From the NCBI GenBank assembly GCA_910579485.1, contig CAJTVO010000013.1, forward strand, positions 1 through 40,566: a DNA stretch of 40,566 nt. The letters are read 5' to 3'. Made by a program: the position numbers and the translations under genes. This document shows, piece by piece, positions 17,324 to 24,518 of this stretch. The DNA comes from an uncultured Oscillospiraceae bacterium. GTDB taxonomy: Bacteria > Bacillota > Clostridia > Oscillospirales > Oscillospiraceae. Position 1 is the first letter of the stretch. Each line of letters opens with the position of its first letter. The notes beneath the pieces were generated by a model. It was not told where the DNA came from. It saw nothing but the letters and a program-made list of their open reading frames with translations, and did no database searches.

Positions 17324-17339
17324 ATACTGCCCAAAAACC

Positions 17340-17358
17340 AGACACCCGGGAGGCGTCT
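17340..17358 (-). terminator. Weak terminator after the TetR gene
   Basis: On the minus strand a 7-bp stem (17358-17352 with 17346-17340, one G-T pair) is followed by GGTTTTTGGG. It lies directly after the TetR stop codon. Confidence 0.4.
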
Positions 17359-17360
17359 GC

Positions 17361-17888
17361 CTATTTCTCCGGCAAACCCAGCCGGAGCTGCCGGATGCGC
17401 CGGAAGTAATCGCTGACATCGTCCTTCATGCCGCCGTTGAGCCAGTCGATAACGCTGCCGAAGCAGGCGCACCTGTGGAAGCGCAGAATGGCGTCCCTGT
17501 CTGCCTCCTCCACCTCCTCCAGCATACCATCCAGATACGTGGTAACGACGTACCGGCAGACCTCCATCAAATGCCGCTCGAACACGTCCCGGCTGACGGA
17601 ATTGTAGATGTGGTAGATGGCCCGTTTGTTGTGCATCACGAACTCAACGATGGCGTCGGACCCCTCCTGCACCGAATCGACGGTGGGGTGATTTTCCACC
17701 ATCGCGGAGACCCGTTCCGCCATGATCTCCTCCACCAGAGCGGGCAAATCGGAAAAATGGTAATAAAAAGAGTTGCGATTGATGCCGCAATCCTCTACAA
17801 TGTCCTTAACGGTGATCTGATTCAGGGGACGCTGGTTGAGCAGCTTCAAAAAGGATTCTTTGATGGCCCGGCGGGTAAAGTTCGGCAT
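17361..17888 (-). CDS. TetR/AcrR family transcriptional regulator
   Basis: This 175-residue protein has an N-terminal TetR helix-turn-helix (about residues 5-50, with 'ITVKDIVEDCGINRNSFYYHFSDLPALVEEI'). The C-terminal ligand-binding half resembles the TetR C-terminal domain found with DhaS-like regulators, but its ligand cannot be told. ATG 17888 has AAAGGAG upstream. It precedes the DUF308-MMPL-heptad genes on the same strand by 149 bp, and an inverted repeat lies between them. It is therefore the likely local repressor of that transporter operon. Confidence 0.88.
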   Translation of the reverse strand: MPNFTRRAIKESFLKLLNQRPLNQITVKDIVEDCGINRNSFYYHFSDLPALVEEIMAERVSAMVENHPTVDSVQEGSDAIVEFVMHNKRAIYHIYNSVSRDVFERHLMEVCRYVVTTYLDGMLEEVEEADRDAILRFHRCACFGSVIDWLNGGMKDDVSDYFRRIRQLRLGLPEK

Positions 17889-17992
17889 ACGCGCGCGCTC
17901 CTTTCTTTATTGTCAGGCCACAGTATAGCACAGCCCGCCCGGAATTTGTATGGAGAAATTCACCGAAATTTACGTAACAGGAGGACACGCCC

Positions 17993-18895
17993 ATGGCGAT
18001 CGACCGGCTCATCGGCATCCTTGCCATCCTTCTGCGGGAGGAGAAGGCCACTGCGGCCCAGCTTGCCGCCCGTCTGGAGGTAAACCAGAGGACCATCTAC
18101 CGCGACATGGACCGCCTGTGCCGCGCGGGCATCCCCCTCCGGTCGGACCGGGGCCGGGGCGGGGGCATCTCCATCATGGAGGGCTACTCCATGGAGCGGA
18201 CCCTGCTGACGGAGGCGGACCGGGGGGCCATCCTGGCGGGCCTGCGGAGCCTGGACAGCGTGTCCGGCACGGGGTACTACCGCCGCCTCATGGAAAAGCT
18301 CCCCCAGGCGGAGGCCGGGGCGGCGGACGACTGCGTGTCCATCGACCTGTCCTCCTGGTACGGCCCCCTGCTGGCCCCACGGTTGGAAACTTTGAAGGGC
18401 GCTTGCCTCCGGCGCACCCCGGTGCGCTTCACCTACTGCGCCCCCTCCGGCGACAGCCTGCGGGTGGTGGAGCCCGTCCGGCTGGTGTTCCGGTGGTCCA
18501 GCTGGTATCTTTACGGCTGGTGCCGGGAACGGCGGGACTGGCGGCTGTTCAAGCTCACCCGGATGCTGGACCTGGAGGTACTGGAGGAAACCTTCCCCCT
18601 CCGGCCCTTCCCCACCCCCATCACCCCGGTCCAGCGCATCTACCCGGAGGCCCTTCAGGCAGTTATCCGCTTCGACCCCGCCGCCCGGTGGCGGATCATT
18701 GATGAGTATGGAGCGGAGAGCTTCACTCGGGAGGCGGACGGCTCCCTGCTGTTCCGCCGGGGCTTCCCGGACCGGGAGGAGCTTTTCCGCTGGGTTTTGA
18801 GCTTCCAGGAGCTGGCGGAGCTTCTGGAGCCGGAGGACCTGCGCCGGGAGCTGGCGGAGCGGCTGCAAAAAATTTATGGAAAATATGACAGATAG
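17993..18895 (+). CDS. WYL-domain transcriptional regulator (YafY-like)
   Basis: This 300-residue protein has an N-terminal HTH_11-type winged helix (about 1-60, 'KATAAQLAARLEVNQRTIYRDMDRLCRAGIPL'). The WYL domain (about 130-215) contains the literal motif in 'SSWYLYGWC', and a C-terminal WCX-like segment follows (about 220-295). WYL regulators sense ligands such as nucleotides and control stress or defence genes. ATG 17993 has AGGAGG 8 nt upstream. It is divergent from the TetR gene (104 bp between). A GACAG-N4-CTGTC repeat (18887-18900) overlaps its stop codon and precedes the next small operon, so it may control those genes; this is inference. Confidence 0.88.
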   Translation: MAIDRLIGILAILLREEKATAAQLAARLEVNQRTIYRDMDRLCRAGIPLRSDRGRGGGISIMEGYSMERTLLTEADRGAILAGLRSLDSVSGTGYYRRLMEKLPQAEAGAADDCVSIDLSSWYGPLLAPRLETLKGACLRRTPVRFTYCAPSGDSLRVVEPVRLVFRWSSWYLYGWCRERRDWRLFKLTRMLDLEVLEETFPLRPFPTPITPVQRIYPEALQAVIRFDPAARWRIIDEYGAESFTREADGSLLFRRGFPDREELFRWVLSFQELAELLEPEDLRRELAERLQKIYGKYDR

Positions 18896-18965
18896 CTGTC
18901 TGATCCCGGGTGTATCATAGGAGAAAACAAGCTCCCGCCGGAGCTGGAAAGAGAGGAAACAGTAC

Positions 18966-19229
18966 ATGATCGAATCCAGATGCGGCATCCTGTGCGGTCA
19001 GTGCGCCTATCGGGAGAGCGCGGGCTGCAAGGGCTGCGCGAACATCGCCAAACCCTTCTGGGGCGAGATCTGTCCCGTAAAAAGCTGCTGTGAGGGCAAG
19101 GCCCTCGCCCACTGCGGCCAGTGCCCGGCGTTTCCCTGCGAGACGCTGAACGCCTTCGCCTATGACCCGAAGCAGGGAGACAACGGCCTGCGGCTGGAGC
19201 AGTGCAGAAAATGGCGGGAGGAGAAGTAG
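18966..19229 (+). CDS. DUF3795 cysteine-rich small protein
   Basis: This 87-residue protein has a Cys pattern typical of DUF3795: 'CGILCGQCAYRESAGCKGC' (residues 6-24), 'CPVKSCC' and 'HCGQCPAFPC'. The clusters suggest zinc or iron-sulfur binding, but no function has been established. ATG 18966 follows GAGAGGAAA. It ends 1 nt before the TfoX-like gene, so the two are co-transcribed and probably coupled. Confidence 0.8.
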   Translation: MIESRCGILCGQCAYRESAGCKGCANIAKPFWGEICPVKSCCEGKALAHCGQCPAFPCETLNAFAYDPKQGDNGLRLEQCRKWREEK

Positions 19230-19230
19230 A

Positions 19231-19560
19231 ATGGCGTCCAGTCTGAGCTATGTGGAATTTGTCATGGAGCAGCTCTCCGGAGCGGGGACCATCACCTTCC
19301 GGCGGATGTTCGGCGAGTACGGCCTGTACTGCGACGGGAAATACTTCGCCTGCGTCTGCGACGGCCGCCTGCTGGTGAAGATCACCCCCGCCGGGGAGGC
19401 CCTTCTCCCGGACTGCCCCCGGGGCGTCCCCTACGAGGGCGGCGGGGAGATGCTGCTGCCGGACGTGGAGGACCGGGAACTGCTGACGGCGCTGGTCCGG
19501 GCGACTTGCGCCGCCCTGCCGGAGAAAAAGCGCCGGAAGAAACCGATGAAAAAGGAGTGA
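19231..19560 (+). CDS. TfoX N-terminal domain protein
   Basis: This 109-residue protein matches the TfoX/Sxy N-terminal domain: 'RRMFGEYGLYCDGKYFACVCDGRLLVK' spans about residues 25-51. It lacks the C-terminal TfoX domain that proteobacterial competence regulators carry. Stand-alone domains like this are common in Clostridia and have no known role. The tail is very basic (KKRRKKPMKK), which could fit nucleic acid contact. ATG 19231 is 1 nt after the DUF3795 stop, with GGGAGGAG upstream. A longer frame from 19162 overlaps DUF3795 and is unlikely. Confidence 0.83.
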   Translation: MASSLSYVEFVMEQLSGAGTITFRRMFGEYGLYCDGKYFACVCDGRLLVKITPAGEALLPDCPRGVPYEGGGEMLLPDVEDRELLTALVRATCAALPEKKRRKKPMKKE

Positions 19561-19564
19561 GCCT

Positions 19565-20203
19565 ATGGACAAGATCGACTACAAGAAAACAGAGAAGCAC
19601 CTCTATCTGCCCAAGACTCCGGCCATCGTCCGGGTACCGGAGATGGTCTTCTTCGCCGTGGACGGCGCGGGCGACCCCAACACCTCCCCGGCCTACGCCG
19701 GGGCCATGGAGATCCTGTACGGCCTGAGCTTCACGGTGAAGATGAGCAAAATGAGCGGCGAGGAGCCGGAGGGCTATGTTGATTACGTGGTCCCGCCTCT
19801 GGAGGGCCTGTGGTGGACGGACGATCCCGGCTTTGATGGCAAGCCTCCGGCGGACAAGGGGGATTTCCGCTGGACCAGCCTCATCCGCCAGCCGGACTTC
19901 GTGAACGAAGAGGTCTTCGCCTGGGCGCTGGAGCGGCTGGCGAAAAAGAAGCCCGGTCTGCCCCTTGAAAAGGCCCGGTTCCTCCGCTGGGAGGAGGGTC
20001 TGTGCGCCCACCTCCTCCACATCGGCCCCTATGATGCCGAGCCCGCCAGCATCGATAAGCTGACGGCGTTCATCGAGGAGCAGGGCTGCGCCCCCGACTT
20101 CTCCAACGTCCGGCGGCACCACGAGATCTACCTGGGCGACCCCCGCCGCACCGCGCCGGAACGGCTCAAAACGGTCGTCCGCCACCCGGTCAGACGGGTC
20201 TGA
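19565..20203 (+). CDS. GyrI-like small-molecule binding domain protein
   Basis: This 212-residue protein belongs to the GyrI-like (SHS2/AraC effector-binding) group: 'VFFAVDGAGDPNTSPAYAGAMEILYGLSFTVK' at about 29-60, 'PPLEGLWW' at about 77-84 and 'LHIGPYDAEPASIDKL' near the end. Related proteins bind or hydrolyse small organic molecules. There is no DNA-binding domain. It starts 4 nt after the TfoX-like stop and ends the three-gene operon. A short 7-bp stem overlaps its stop codon without a T-run, so the operon end is not clearly marked. Confidence 0.82.
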   Translation: MDKIDYKKTEKHLYLPKTPAIVRVPEMVFFAVDGAGDPNTSPAYAGAMEILYGLSFTVKMSKMSGEEPEGYVDYVVPPLEGLWWTDDPGFDGKPPADKGDFRWTSLIRQPDFVNEEVFAWALERLAKKKPGLPLEKARFLRWEEGLCAHLLHIGPYDAEPASIDKLTAFIEEQGCAPDFSNVRRHHEIYLGDPRRTAPERLKTVVRHPVRRV

Positions 20204-20224
20204 CGAACAAGTTGAAAATCGTTC

Positions 20225-20274
20225 TTGACATACATAGGGCATCTAGGTATAATATACCTAGATGCCCTATGTAT
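20225..20274 (+). promoter_or_regulatory. Consensus promoter embedded in a 45-bp palindrome, PadR operator
   Basis: TTGACA (20225-20230) and TATAAT (20248-20253) are separated by exactly 17 bp, a perfect sigma-A promoter. A perfect inverted repeat with 21-bp arms (20230-20250 and 20254-20274) and an AAT centre starts at the last base of the -35, fills the spacer and covers the -10 and start region. It contains ATAC/GTAT ends and nested CTAGGTAT/ATACCTAG repeats, in line with palindromes bound by PadR regulators. A bound dimer would block RNA polymerase. Confidence 0.88.
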
Positions 20275-20293
20275 TATAAAGGAGGTTTTTCCC

Positions 20294-20614
20294 GTGGCGA
20301 AGAAAGAACCGGCCAGCGTTTCCATGCTGGTCCTGGCCCTGCTGAAGGGCCGTGAGATGTACGGCTACCAGATCATCGAGGAGCTGGACAAGCGCAGCGA
20401 ACACGTCTTCCAGATGAAGGAGGGCACCCTGTACCCCGTCCTTCATGGGCTGGAAAAGGACCGCCTGGTCACTGCCCGGGAGGCGGTAACGGAGAAGGGC
20501 CGCACCCGGCGGTACTACGCGGTAACGGAGAAGGGCCTGCGGGCTCTGGAGGAGAAAGAAAAGGAGTGGCGGACCTTCTCCAAGGCGGTGACGGCCATCC
20601 TGGCCGGGGCGTGA
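20294..20614 (+). CDS. PadR family transcriptional regulator
   Basis: This 106-residue protein is a short PadR-type (PadR-s2) winged-helix repressor: 'MLVLALLKGREMYGYQIIEELDKRSEHVFQMKEGTLYPVLHGLEKDRLV' covers most of the DNA-binding domain and 'TRRYYAVTEKGLRALEE' the wing and dimer helix. The start is GTG 20294, with AGGAGG 8 nt upstream. A longer frame would start inside the promoter and is excluded. It is the first gene of a five-gene operon and almost certainly autoregulates through the palindrome. Confidence 0.93.
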   Translation: MAKKEPASVSMLVLALLKGREMYGYQIIEELDKRSEHVFQMKEGTLYPVLHGLEKDRLVTAREAVTEKGRTRRYYAVTEKGLRALEEKEKEWRTFSKAVTAILAGA

Positions 20615-20621
20615 GACGGCG

Positions 20622-21431
20622 ATGCTGGCACGATATAAATGGGCCGAGCGGGCCACAGCGAAGATCCGTTTCCGTCCGGACCGGGAGGCCGTCGCCAGGG
20701 AACTGACGGAACACATCCAGGACCTGCTGGACCACTGCGGCGAGACCGGCATGGGGGAGGAGGCCGCCGAAGCCGCCGCCCTGGCGGCCATGGGGGACCC
20801 GGAGGCCATCGCGGAGGAGCTGGGACGGCTGCACCGGCCCTGGCTGGGGTATCTCTGGCGGGTGAGCCAGGGGCTGCTGCTGGCAGCTATCGGGGTCTGT
20901 CTGGTACTGTGCGCGATACGGGTCTTCAGCAGCCCACGTCTGTACGATCTGCCGGGGTGGGAGGTCTGCGATCGTCTGACCTGGAGAGCCGAGGCCGTCA
21001 TCGGCGAGCCAGGCGAGGCGGAGGAGTACGAGCTGATCCCCAGCGGCCTGACCTCCACGGGCGGCTATACCATCCGTGCGGAGCGCGCCGTCCTGCGCCG
21101 CGGGGGCGGCCCGGCGCAGGAAGCACCCTGGTGGACTCTGATCCTGTATCTCCACATCGATGTTGGCTGGCGGGGCGAGGAGCTGTACTGGGGGCCGAAC
21201 GTCATCGCGGAGGTCCGGGACAGCGCCGGTAACTGCTACAACAATGGATCTTATGGATCCAGCCGGTGCTGGCGCTTCGCGTCCAGCAGCGCAGCGCCCT
21301 TCCTGGGTCAAAAGGCGGTGCTGGCGCTGGACGGTGTGCCGGAGGATACGGCGTGGGTAGAGATCGACATCGGATACGGTGAGCTGGCGCGGACGCTGCA
21401 CATTACTCTGACAAAGGAGGCGGGGACATGA
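20622..21431 (+). CDS. Membrane protein with N-terminal HAAS/DUF1700-like domain, copy A1
   Basis: This 269-residue protein has a soluble N-terminal helical segment (about 1-75) with 'FRPDREAVARELTEHIQDLL' and 'MGDPEAIAEELGRLHRP'. This pattern resembles HAAS/DUF1700-type or permease-prefix domains often encoded after PadR genes. One TM helix (about 84-105) follows, then an extracytoplasmic domain I do not recognise ('STGGYTIRAERAVL', 'WVEIDIGYGELARTLHI'). It is closely similar over its whole length to the product of 22039-22755. It starts 7 nt after the padR stop and overlaps the next gene by 4 nt. Function is unknown; signalling or sensing at the membrane is a guess. Confidence 0.75.
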   Translation: MLARYKWAERATAKIRFRPDREAVARELTEHIQDLLDHCGETGMGEEAAEAAALAAMGDPEAIAEELGRLHRPWLGYLWRVSQGLLLAAIGVCLVLCAIRVFSSPRLYDLPGWEVCDRLTWRAEAVIGEPGEAEEYELIPSGLTSTGGYTIRAERAVLRRGGGPAQEAPWWTLILYLHIDVGWRGEELYWGPNVIAEVRDSAGNCYNNGSYGSSRCWRFASSSAAPFLGQKAVLALDGVPEDTAWVEIDIGYGELARTLHITLTKEAGT

Positions 21432-22042
21432 GGAAAAAGCGCATCCCCTGGCCCCGCTGGGCGAAGGTCATCCGGAACCTGCTGCTGGTCCTGTTCCTGG
21501 GCGTTTTTATCTGGGACCTGCTGGGGAAACCCCTGCCCCGTGAGGCGGCCCTGCGGCGTCTGGAACGGCAGTATCTCATTCCGGAAACGAACCGCAGCAT
21601 AGAGGTCTCCCGGGGATATTGGAGCGGCAGTCAGCGGATCGACTGGAATGAGTGTGCGGCCATGGTGTCGATCCAGGCCCGCAAGGCTCCTCCCTATAAC
21701 TACTGCTATCCCATTGCGAACGTATACCGTTTGACGGAGGGCCCGGATCTGCTGGCTCTGCCCTGGTCCACGCTTCTCCCCGGCAATGAGGTGGGCATGA
21801 TGGACATATACGCAGTCTATGCCGCCATCGAGCCGCCGGAGGACAGTGTGACCGCAGAGCTGACCCTGCACGGCGGCAAGACCTTCACTGCGTCCGGACA
21901 GAAGGAGGGTGGCATCTATATTTTTTACGTCCCATCAGAGTCGAACGATGGACAGGCCGCCTATGAACTGAAGTTTTATGATGCGGACGGCGAGCCGCTG
22001 GATATCGTCATGAGCAGTGACAGAAACGGAGCGAAGCCATGA
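21428..22042 (+). CDS. Hypothetical single-pass membrane protein, copy B1
   Basis: This 204-residue protein has a basic N-terminus (MRKKRIPWPRW), one TM helix (about 16-32) and an extracytoplasmic domain of about 165 residues. It has no family I recognise. The segments 'RRLERQYLIP', 'IYAVYAAIEPPED', 'AELTLHGG' and 'YELKFYDADGEPL' are matched at equivalent positions in the product of 22752-23372. The start overlaps the A1 stop (ATGA), with AAGGAGG inside A1, and its own end overlaps A2 by 4 nt. A1 and B1 may form a complex. Confidence 0.72.
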   Translation: MRKKRIPWPRWAKVIRNLLLVLFLGVFIWDLLGKPLPREAALRRLERQYLIPETNRSIEVSRGYWSGSQRIDWNECAAMVSIQARKAPPYNYCYPIANVYRLTEGPDLLALPWSTLLPGNEVGMMDIYAVYAAIEPPEDSVTAELTLHGGKTFTASGQKEGGIYIFYVPSESNDGQAAYELKFYDADGEPLDIVMSSDRNGAKP

Positions 22043-22755
22043 ACCGGTTGGAATGGCTGGACACAGCCACAAAAAAGATCCTCTTCCGCCCGGACCGAAA
22101 AACCGTCCGCCGGGAACTGGAGGCCCACCTGGAGGACCTCCTCGAAGCCTCCGGCCTAGACGAGGAGGCCGCCGCAGCGGCCATGGGCGACCCGGAAGTC
22201 CTTGCGGAGGAGCTTGGCCGCCTCCACCGCCCCTGGTGGGGATACCTGTGGCGGACCAGCCAGATCGTGCTGGCGGGAGCGGTGGTATTCTGCTGTCTGC
22301 TGGCGGTCCTGGTCGAGGCAGTCTATCAGCCTCTGGACCGGCTGGGGACCAGCCTGCACGACTACCTGACACCGGTCCAATTCACGGGAGCGCTGGAGGA
22401 ACGGGATATCCCCGCCGGAATGACCATATCAACAGGCGGCTGCACGATCCGGGCGGACCGGGCGGTCCTTCGGAGCTATGAAGACGCCCCGCAGGCCCTG
22501 TTCGTGGACCTCCAGATCGGTCTGAGCTGGCGGAGGGAACCGCTCATCCTTCAAAACGCATGGTCCGGCGCGCGGACCAGCGCCGGAGAAAACCCCCGGC
22601 GCGTCATCGAACACTCCGCCAGCTGGGCCTTCTGGCAAAGGGCCTGCCTCTCGGTGGAGGTCCCGGAGGACGCGGAGTGGGTGGAGCTGGACTTCGGCTG
22701 CGGCGCGTGGAGGCGGACGCTGCATATCGATTTGACAGAGGAGGCGGAACCATGA
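22039..22755 (+). CDS. Membrane protein with N-terminal HAAS/DUF1700-like domain, copy A2
   Basis: This 238-residue paralogue of the 20622-21431 product has the same layout: a helical N-terminal domain with 'FRPDRKTVRRELEAHLEDLL' and 'MGDPEVLAEELGRLHRP', a TM helix (about 74-95) and an outside domain with 'STGGCTIRADRAVL' and 'WVELDFGCGAWRRTLHI'. It is about 30 residues shorter than A1, partly through loss of a short insert before 'AMGDP'. It is coupled to both neighbours by ATGA overlaps. The function is unknown. Confidence 0.74.
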   Translation: MNRLEWLDTATKKILFRPDRKTVRRELEAHLEDLLEASGLDEEAAAAAMGDPEVLAEELGRLHRPWWGYLWRTSQIVLAGAVVFCCLLAVLVEAVYQPLDRLGTSLHDYLTPVQFTGALEERDIPAGMTISTGGCTIRADRAVLRSYEDAPQALFVDLQIGLSWRREPLILQNAWSGARTSAGENPRRVIEHSASWAFWQRACLSVEVPEDAEWVELDFGCGAWRRTLHIDLTEEAEP

Positions 22756-23372
22756 AGAAAAAGCGCGCGCCCCGGCCCTATTGGGTCAAGTTTCTGCGGA
22801 ATCTTGCCGCCGCGTTTTTACTGCTGGCCATCGTCTGGAACGTCCTGGACATATCCCTGACCACAACGGCGGAGTTCCGGCGGCTGGAGCGGCAGTCCCT
22901 GTCCCCGCCCTCCGAGATCGCGGCAGCCGTTCCGACAGGCGACCCCTTCGCGCCAAAGGTCCTGATCAATCTGGGGCAGGGCTGGGCAGTCGCGGGAGCG
23001 CCCTACCCGCTTTCCAGCGCGTTGTCCGATCTCGACATCTATCCGCTATCGGACGGCCCCGCCCTGATCCCCCTCCCTCAGACGGTCGCGCGCCCGGACA
23101 ACGCGGGCCACCCCCAGTTCCACGCCGCCTACGCCGCGCTCCGTCCACCGTCGGACGCCGCCTGCGCCATACTGACGCTCCATAACGAGGACGGAGACTT
23201 CATGGTGGAGGGCATCCGTGAAGGAGCGGTCTTCCTCTTTTACGCCCGTCCGGACCCTGACGGCGCTGGTCGCGTGTCCATCGGCCGTCCCTGGTTCCAG
23301 CCGGAGCTGTTTACCTACGAGCTGGCCTTTTACGACAGCCAAGACAACCTATTGCAGGAGACCACCGAATAG
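22752..23372 (+). CDS. Hypothetical single-pass membrane protein, copy B2
   Basis: This 206-residue paralogue of the 21428-22042 product has a basic start (MKKKRAPRPYW), a TM helix (about 15-33), then 'FRRLERQSLSP', 'FHAAYAALRPPSD', 'AILTLHNEDG', 'AVFLFYA' and 'YELAFYDSQDNLL' in the same order as in B1. I start at ATG 22752, which overlaps the A2 stop; a longer frame from 22560 lies inside A2. It is the last gene of the PadR operon and is followed by a terminator. Confidence 0.72.
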   Translation: MKKKRAPRPYWVKFLRNLAAAFLLLAIVWNVLDISLTTTAEFRRLERQSLSPPSEIAAAVPTGDPFAPKVLINLGQGWAVAGAPYPLSSALSDLDIYPLSDGPALIPLPQTVARPDNAGHPQFHAAYAALRPPSDAACAILTLHNEDGDFMVEGIREGAVFLFYARPDPDGAGRVSIGRPWFQPELFTYELAFYDSQDNLLQETTE

Positions 23373-23375
23373 CCG

Positions 23376-23405
23376 GACCCCCGGACGCAGCCGCGTCCGG
23401 GGGTC
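23376..23405. terminator. Terminator between the PadR operon and arcB
   Basis: A perfect 13-bp stem (23376-23388 with 23393-23405) has loop AGCC. T-runs are short on both sides (TTATC on plus), so it is a probable shared terminator of the two convergent operons. Confidence 0.7.
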
Positions 23406-23414
23406 TTATCCCGC

Positions 23415-24413
23415 TCAGCACCCGATGGTAGCCACCAGCACGGCCTTGATGGAGTGCATCCGGTTCTCCGCCTCGTCAAACACAACGGAGTGAGGACCCC
23501 GGAACACCTCGTCGGTGACCTCACGGATATCCACCCCCTTGTCCTTCCACTCCTTTGCCAGCTTGGTCTCGAAGTCGTGGAAGGAGGGCAGACAGTGTAG
23601 ATACAGCACATTTCTGTTCCCCGTGCGCTCCAGAGTCTGCTCCGTGACCCGGTAGGGCGTCAGTAGTTTGGCCCGCTCGGGGATCAGCGCCTCCTCGCCC
23701 ATGGAGGCCCAGATGTCGCCGTAGATCACGTCCGCGCCGGTGAGGGTGCCCTCATCGCTGGTGATCTCGATGGTGGCGCCGGTCTGCCGTGCAACCTCCT
23801 GAACCTGCCGCAGGACGGACTGGTCCACGCCGTCGATCAGCTGCTGGGGCCCCAGCCCTACAAAGTGCATCCCCATTTTGGCGCAGCCGTACATCCAGGC
23901 GTAGCACATATTGTTGCGTACATCCCCGGGAAATACCACCTTCACGTCCTTCAAGGGCTTGGCGCAGTGTTCCTCAATGGTCATCATGTCCGCAAGGATC
24001 TGGGTAGGATGGTCCGCGTCCGTAAGCCCGTTCCACACGGGCACGCCGGAATACTTCGCCAGCTCCTCCACAATTTTCTGGTCAAAGCCCCGGTACTCGA
24101 TGCCGTCAAAGAACCGGCCCAGCACCTTGGCGGTGTCCTCCATGCTCTCCTTCTTGCCCATCTGGCTGCTTCCGGCATCCAGATAGGTGACGTGTGCCCC
24201 CTCCTGGGTAGCGGCCACCTCGAAGGAGCAGCGGGTCCGGGTAGAGGTCTTCTCAAAGAGCAGTACGATGTGTTTGCCCTTCAGGGCGGGCTCGCAGACG
24301 CCCGCCCTGCGCTTGGCCTTCAGGTCGCGGCCCAGGTCCAGCAGATATCGGATCTCCAGCGGGGTGAGGTCCATCAGTGTCAAAAAGCTCTTGCCTTTCA
24401 GATTGATCGCCAT
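23415..24413 (-). CDS. arcB: Ornithine carbamoyltransferase (probably catabolic)
   Basis: This 332-residue enzyme interconverts ornithine plus carbamoyl phosphate with citrulline plus phosphate. The carbamoyl-phosphate loop STRTR is at residues 57-61, the ornithine site HCLP at 273-276, and 'DHPTQILADMMTIEEH' and 'FPGDVRNNM' are present. AGGAGG precedes ATG 24413. It lies directly downstream of arginine deiminase on the same strand, so it probably works in the catabolic arginine deiminase pathway. The anabolic argF role cannot be excluded from sequence alone. Carbamate kinase (arcC) and the antiporter (arcD) are not in the window. Confidence 0.93.
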   Translation of the reverse strand: MAINLKGKSFLTLMDLTPLEIRYLLDLGRDLKAKRRAGVCEPALKGKHIVLLFEKTSTRTRCSFEVAATQEGAHVTYLDAGSSQMGKKESMEDTAKVLGRFFDGIEYRGFDQKIVEELAKYSGVPVWNGLTDADHPTQILADMMTIEEHCAKPLKDVKVVFPGDVRNNMCYAWMYGCAKMGMHFVGLGPQQLIDGVDQSVLRQVQEVARQTGATIEITSDEGTLTGADVIYGDIWASMGEEALIPERAKLLTPYRVTEQTLERTGNRNVLYLHCLPSFHDFETKLAKEWKDKGVDIREVTDEVFRGPHSVVFDEAENRMHSIKAVLVATIGC

Positions 24414-24441
24414 AGGGAGTCCTCCTCAATATAAAACATAA

Positions 24442-24509
24442 GCAAAACGCAGTTTTGCGGCAAAAAGTTTTTCTTCTTTTGCTTCCTTTCTTCTTTGTTC
24501 ACAAAGAAG
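24442..24509 (-). terminator. Two hairpins between arcA and arcB
   Basis: In the 105-bp gap there are two inverted repeats: CTTCTTTGT/ACAAAGAAG (24490-24498 and 24501-24509) and GCAAAAC/GTTTTGC (24442-24448 and 24452-24458). On the minus strand they lie right after the arcA stop and just before the arcB ribosome binding site. They could partly terminate or process the message between the two genes. Confidence 0.45.
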
Positions 24510-24518
24510 AAAAGAAGA

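Noticed and set aside
20225..20293. Upstream TTG start for padR
   Set aside because: The TTG is the -35 box of the promoter, so the segment is not translated. GTG 20294 has an ideal AGGAGG.
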